DNA of 9,517 bases from Planctomycetota bacterium. GTDB lineage: Bacteria; Planctomycetota; Planctomycetia; Planctomycetales; Planctomycetaceae. The translations under genes were made by a program, and so were the position numbers. Below, piece after piece: positions 7,000 through 9,517 of this stretch (its first letter is position 1; every line of letters begins with the position of its first letter). The stretch spans positions 1 to 9,517 of the forward strand of contig JAJRTM010000055.1 in assembly GCA_024278285.1 (NCBI GenBank), given 5' to 3'. Below the pieces are notes generated by a model. It did no database searches and was not told where the DNA came from. It was given only the letters and a program-made list of their open reading frames with translations.

Positions 7000-7028
7000 A
7001 CCAGGGCCATCACTGGCTTGGTAAATTT
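7000..7028. repeat. Palindromic repeat family A, copy 2
   Basis: It begins ACCAGGGCCATCACTGGC (7000-7017), identical to copy 1 for those 18 bases. It then jumps to TTGGTAAATTT, lacking the CCGGCTCGCC segment of copies 1 and 3. The ACCA and TGGT ends can still pair around the GCCA/TGGC stem. It lies upstream of the transporter gene, not next to a stop codon. Confidence 0.7.
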
Positions 7029-7079
7029 CTTAAGTTGTTGCCAGTTGCACTGTTGCGCCTTGGCTCTTAATTTCACGGT

Positions 7080-7179
7080 GTGTGCCACGGCTCTGTGAGC
7101 CGTGCAAACTGAAAATCAAGCTGGGTTTTAAAATATATTCTCACTCCAACGCAACACGGCTCACAGAGCCGTGGCACAC
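7080..7179. repeat. 25-bp perfect inverted repeat with palindromic arms
   Basis: The arms 7080-7104 and 7155-7179 are exact reverse complements around a 50-base AT-rich spacer. Each arm also contains its own hairpin, CACGGCTC/GAGCCGTG with a 3-base loop (7086-7104 and 7155-7173). The DNA or RNA can therefore form either one long stem or two small hairpins. The doublet layout is like BIME or REP pairs, or a tiny MITE-like element. No open frame is present inside. The spacer holds CTGAAAATCAA, matching the direct repeats near 277 and 351. Confidence 0.85.
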
Positions 7180-7245
7180 GAAACCGTTATTTCTCGCAAC
7201 AGTTTCTCAACACGAAAAATCCTAACTTCCCCATTCTCCAGGTTA

Positions 7246-7277
7246 TTTACCATCACTGGCCCGGCTCGCCTGGTAAA
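7246..7277. repeat. Palindromic repeat family A, copy 3 (after epimerase stop)
   Basis: It is bounded by a 7-bp inverted repeat TTTACCA (7246-7252) and TGGTAAA (7271-7277), around ATCACTGGCCCGGCTCGCC. Compared with copies 1 and 2 it lacks AGGGCC after ACC. It abuts the stop codon (7278-7280) of the epimerase gene, as copy 1 nearly does for trxB. Confidence 0.75.
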
Positions 7278-8297
7278 TTAGAAGCCACGGGCTTTGGTGA
7301 TGTCGCTCATGTTTCGTAAATCGTAATCGATATGTGTGTAATCGAGTAATTCACAAAGGGCACGAACGGCTACGCCCATGCCATCTGGTCCGCTGAACCC
7401 GCCGAATTGTCCGCCACCTTTAAGATGCGGTTCCAATTCAGTAAAGAAGCCCGGCACGCCCATTTTTTGTAGCCGCTTGGTTAACTCAGGCAAGTGTTTT
7501 GCCAGATCTCGGAAGATCGCTTCGTGACCGGAATCGCCAATATTAGCCGGGACAAAGTTTTTGAGCCGTTCTTCATCAACAACCCCGGTCCACTCCATCG
7601 TCGGATCCATCTGGTAATCTTTAATGTGAATCCAGCCGATGTGATCTCGCATCGCTTCGTATTCTGCAAAGCATTCAACAGGTGATAAATTCTGGCAGGA
7701 AAGATTGCCCCCATCAAAAATCAAAACCATATTCGGGCTGTTCACCTTTTGAGCCAACTCTGCCAGCAGGTGTCCGTTTTGTCCGATTAAATTCGCTTCC
7801 ACTTCCAACGCATAAATAATGCCTGCCTCCTGGAAGGCAGCCACAATCGGCTTGAGCCGTTCGACTGCCTGGTCCACATACCCCTGCGGCTTTTCCGTCT
7901 GTGGGTGATAGAATGAAAATCCACGAATTAATTTCGCGTCCAGTTTTTGTGCCGCATTGATTGTACTTTGCACTTCACCTGCAAGGTATTCTTCAGGATC
8001 AACATATTTATTGTGCGAACCATCTTCGACATCGAGCAGTTTGATTTTCCCCAACCGGGAACCGATGCTTGCAACCTGCATGCCGTATTCTTCGTGCAAT
8101 TCACAAAGCTGTTTGTATTCGTCGTCGCTTAAATCAACAACATGCTTCACTTCGCCCGAGCCAGTCACATCGACAAAGCGGGGGCTGTAATATTTCAAAC
8201 CGAGTGCAGCCAGAACCGCCATCTGTTCCACGGCTGTTTTTTTATTCGCCGCTTCATCAGCAAAGGCACTCAAAATAACTTTCGGTTGGGCAGACAT
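7278..8297 (-). CDS. Sugar phosphate isomerase/epimerase-like TIM-barrel protein
   Basis: A 339-aa soluble protein of the xylose-isomerase-like TIM-barrel superfamily (AP endonuclease 2 fold), whose members isomerise or epimerise sugars and inositols using a divalent metal. Candidate metal ligands lie at the ends of barrel strands: E165 in YALEVEAN, D195 in IFDGGN, H224 in WIHIKD and E289 in ELEPHL. The C-terminal [20 protein letters not shown] (289-308) is distinctive and probably forms a substrate loop. No signal peptide is present, so it should act in the cytoplasm. The ATG has a weak AGAAAG at 8305-8310. It lies 74 bp downstream of the flavoprotein gene on the same strand and may share its transcript. 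The exact substrate is unknown; planctomycetes carry many such paralogues. Confidence 0.88.
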   Translation of the reverse strand: MSAQPKVILSAFADEAANKKTAVEQMAVLAALGLKYYSPRFVDVTGSGEVKHVVDLSDDEYKQLCELHEEYGMQVASIGSRLGKIKLLDVEDGSHNKYVDPEEYLAGEVQSTINAAQKLDAKLIRGFSFYHPQTEKPQGYVDQAVERLKPIVAAFQEAGIIYALEVEANLIGQNGHLLAELAQKVNSPNMVLIFDGGNLSCQNLSPVECFAEYEAMRDHIGWIHIKDYQMDPTMEWTGVVDEERLKNFVPANIGDSGHEAIFRDLAKHLPELTKRLQKMGVPGFFTELEPHLKGGGQFGGFSGPDGMGVAVRALCELLDYTHIDYDLRNMSDITKARGF

Positions 8298-8371
8298 TGT
8301 AATACTTTCTGACGCGTTGATTTTTTGCTATTGAATTAGTTACTTGATATCTAGAAAATCGGATTTCATTA

Positions 8372-8899
8372 TTATGGATTATTCCGCATCGCGGTGCCGA
8401 TGCGAATAAGGGAACGGCTCAGTTCGACAATCCGTTGTTCTACATCCTCATCGTTAATACGATTCCCCTCGAATATCTCTTCCGTTGCGTAAACGAATTT
8501 GGGGAGAATCAAACAGCGAAAATCGAGCATCATAATGCTGGCGATTCCCATAATCGACATATAGCTGCTTGTTCCGCCGGCTGCACAGAGAAAACCGACC
8601 ACTTTTTCCTGCCAGTTTTGGCCCGTCAGTTCAATCATATTTTTCAACATCGCATTGATGCTGTAATTATAAATAGGGCAAGCGAGAAGCACTCCCTCGG
8701 CTTGAACAATTTTCTCTGCAAGAATCGCCACATTCGGATCGGAGTAAGCCGATTCCCCATCGCAAAATGGAAGAGGATATTCTTTCAGGTGGATCAATTC
8801 CACTTCATGCCCAAGTGATTTAACCGCCCGTTGAGCAGCTTCTGCAAGCAGACGGCTGTTACTTTGTTCTCGTTTGCTGCACGCGATAATGAGATACAT
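8372..8899 (-). CDS. NADPH-dependent FMN reductase family flavoprotein
   Basis: A 175-aa flavodoxin-fold protein that binds FMN and probably reduces flavin, quinone or azo-type substrates with NAD(P)H in the cytoplasm. The phosphate-binding loop is [10 protein letters not shown] near the N-terminus (residues about 7-16), with a leading strand MYLIIA. The flavin-contacting [18 protein letters not shown] follows at about 74-91 and the second isoalloxazine loop [11 protein letters not shown] at about 105-115. These are the standard motifs in the standard order and the length is normal. I use the ATG at 8897-8899; a TTG two codons upstream is possible, and neither has a good ribosome site. Its start is 34 bp from the 3' end of the tRNA-Thr gene on the same strand. 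Confidence 0.9.
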   Translation of the reverse strand: MYLIIACSKREQSNSRLLAEAAQRAVKSLGHEVELIHLKEYPLPFCDGESAYSDPNVAILAEKIVQAEGVLLACPIYNYSINAMLKNMIELTGQNWQEKVVGFLCAAGGTSSYMSIMGIASIMMLDFRCLILPKFVYATEEIFEGNRINDEDVEQRIVELSRSLIRIGTAMRNNP

Positions 8900-8927
8900 T
8901 CGCAATAATTTCAGTTAATAAACAGAG

Positions 8928-8933
8928 AAAAAA

Positions 8934-8934
<1 letters not shown>
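8928..8934 (-). terminator. T7 tract directly at the tRNA 3' end
   Basis: On the minus strand the acceptor stem is followed at once by seven T residues, the first of which is the discriminator base of the tRNA. The GC-rich acceptor/T-arm helix plus the T run could act as a weak intrinsic terminator or mark the trimming end. No separate hairpin is present, and the flavoprotein gene begins just beyond, so some read-through is likely. Confidence 0.35.
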
Positions 8935-9006
<72 letters not shown>

Positions 9007-9261
9007 ATTTTTTATTGTTGATTGGATAAACAAGCTTTTATCCAGAAGCGTTTCCAACTCCACAAATGAATGGCTCATTCGGTCGCAGGATATCGCCCGC
9101 GTTGATTCTAGCGTAACATAATCGAAAGGTCAAAAGCACTCCATTTGATCGTTCGAATGACAATGAATATCAGTTTTTCGCAGTATTTCAGTGCTTAAAT
9201 CCGATATGACAAGCCGATAAGCAGGGCTTGATTATTGATGATTCATCTACTTGCAACGCAT
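9007..9261. other. Leader and spacer between the deacetylase and tRNA genes
   Basis: It contains the tRNA promoter (9105-9133) and, in the roughly 90-nt leader, a hairpin GGATAAA/TTTATCC (9024-9030 and 9037-9043), which may guide 5' processing. Beyond the promoter are a 7-bp inverted repeat AAGCACT/AGTGCTT (9134-9140 and 9190-9196) and a weak CAAGCC/GGCTTG hairpin (9210-9215 and 9225-9230) downstream of the deacetylase stop without a T tract. No coding frame is seen. Confidence 0.55.
9105..9133 (-). promoter_or_regulatory. Near-consensus sigma70 promoter of tRNA-Thr
   Basis: Reading the minus strand, TTGACC (9128-9133) is followed after exactly 17 bases by TAGAAT (9105-9110). Five of six -35 bases and five of six -10 bases match consensus. 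Transcription would begin near 9098 and leave a leader of about 90 nt before the mature tRNA. It has the same TAGAAT -10 and 17-bp spacing as the HEPN operon promoter. Confidence 0.75.
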
Positions 9262-9517
9262 TCACGCAGCATAAGAGCCAAGCTTGGCGAATTGCCAGTT
9301 TTCATCGATGAGCCGAGGCAGCGCCTCTTGTAACGCAGCAGGGGTGACGCGAGCCGCCCGCGAGTTATCGTGTAGAGAGAGGATCGAGCCAGGGCGAATT
9401 TTCTGCAGAATACTTTTTTCGACAGATCGCGCAGTTGCCCGAGGCGAAATATCAGCCGCTGCAAAGTCCCACAAAACAGTTTGAATATTGTGACGCTGAC
9501 ACCAGTTGACAAGCTTG
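9262..9517 (-). CDS. Polysaccharide deacetylase, C-terminal part (runs off the right edge)
   Basis: The minus-strand frame is open from the edge (first full codon at 9514-9516) to TGA at 9262-9264, giving 85 residues. It fits the end of a NodB-type carbohydrate esterase, which removes acetyl groups from N-acetylglucosamine in polysaccharide or peptidoglycan. Visible are VLWDFAAADISPRAT, matching the late W-D/D motif (residues 14-28 of the fragment), and IRPGSILSLHDNS (40-52) with the catalytic-motif LHD histidine. A helix, ALQEALPRLIDENWQFAKL, ends the domain. The zinc-binding D and HXXXH motifs should lie beyond the edge, so catalytic competence and any signal peptide cannot be judged. A TTG within the frame at 9472-9474 is internal, not a start. 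Confidence 0.85.
   Translation of the reverse strand, partial: KLVNWCQRHNIQTVLWDFAAADISPRATARSVEKSILQKIRPGSILSLHDNSRAARVTPAALQEALPRLIDENWQFAKLGSYAA

Larger units (their letters stand above)
6943..7277. other. Repeat-filled gap between the transporter and the epimerase genes
   Basis: This gap contains copies 2 and 3 of repeat family A at its two ends and the large inverted repeat 7080-7179 in its middle. The 45 bp next to the transporter include its ribosome site and, if an upstream ATG were used, 15 more codons. No other protein-coding frame is convincing. A transporter promoter must lie here unless it is read through from the epimerase gene, but no clear -35/-10 pair is visible. Confidence 0.65.

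Noticed and set aside
8435..8818. 127-residue plus-strand frame
   Set aside because: It is the antisense shadow of the flavoprotein gene, whose motifs and length are clearly real.

Overview
The window looks like chromosomal DNA of a moderate-GC bacterium, most likely a planctomycete. The reasons are the mixture of families (a long CysRS with an insertion after the HIGH region, a TrxB with an extended FAD-proximal loop, an inorganic-looking TIM-barrel 'sugar phosphate isomerase/epimerase' ending in an [15 protein letters not shown] motif), the loosely packed genes, and intergenic spaces crowded with short palindromic repeats. The phylum call is inference from recognised families; I ran no search.

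Layout, left to right. Positions 1-660 hold no convincing gene except possibly a 13-codon tail at the very edge; they hold several foldable repeats and a tandem array. Two minus-strand genes follow: an M24 (Xaa-Pro type) metallopeptidase (663-1844) downstream of thioredoxin reductase trxB (1960-3021). A 403-bp gap with a 25-bp imperfect inverted repeat separates trxB from the divergent cysS (3425-4948, the only confident complete plus-strand gene). Facing cysS is a two-gene minus-strand module: an HEPN-domain gene (5416-5814) interrupted by an in-frame TGA, and an unrecognised 140-aa partner (4975-5397), with a good sigma70-like promoter in front. Next come a doubtful 71-aa ORF, a TSUP/TauE-type membrane transporter, a 335-bp repeat-filled gap, a TIM-barrel epimerase-like protein, an NADPH-dependent FMN-reductase-family flavoprotein, a tRNA-Thr(CGT) with a near-consensus promoter, and the C-terminal part of a polysaccharide deacetylase running off the right edge. 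All of these are on the minus strand.

Most genes are housekeeping or redox: trxB, the flavoprotein, cysS and the tRNA are routine. The accessory content is the HEPN pair, and it holds the main finding. After codon 100 the HEPN frame meets TGA exactly where relatives have a conserved Trp, then continues in frame for 31 recognisable codons. This is either a one-base nonsense mutation or a recoded/readthrough site. TGA is used as a normal stop by cysS, the transporter and the deacetylase, so a genome-wide TGA=Trp code is excluded.

The second theme is repeats. One family occurs three times in the same orientation, two of the copies sitting directly against stop codons, with different internal deletions in each copy. 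Other structures are a 25-bp perfect inverted repeat whose arms are themselves palindromes, an imperfect 25-bp inverted repeat upstream of trxB, a three-way-junction element bracketed by a 13-bp direct repeat, and a 15-bp tandem array grown out of the peptidase stop codon.
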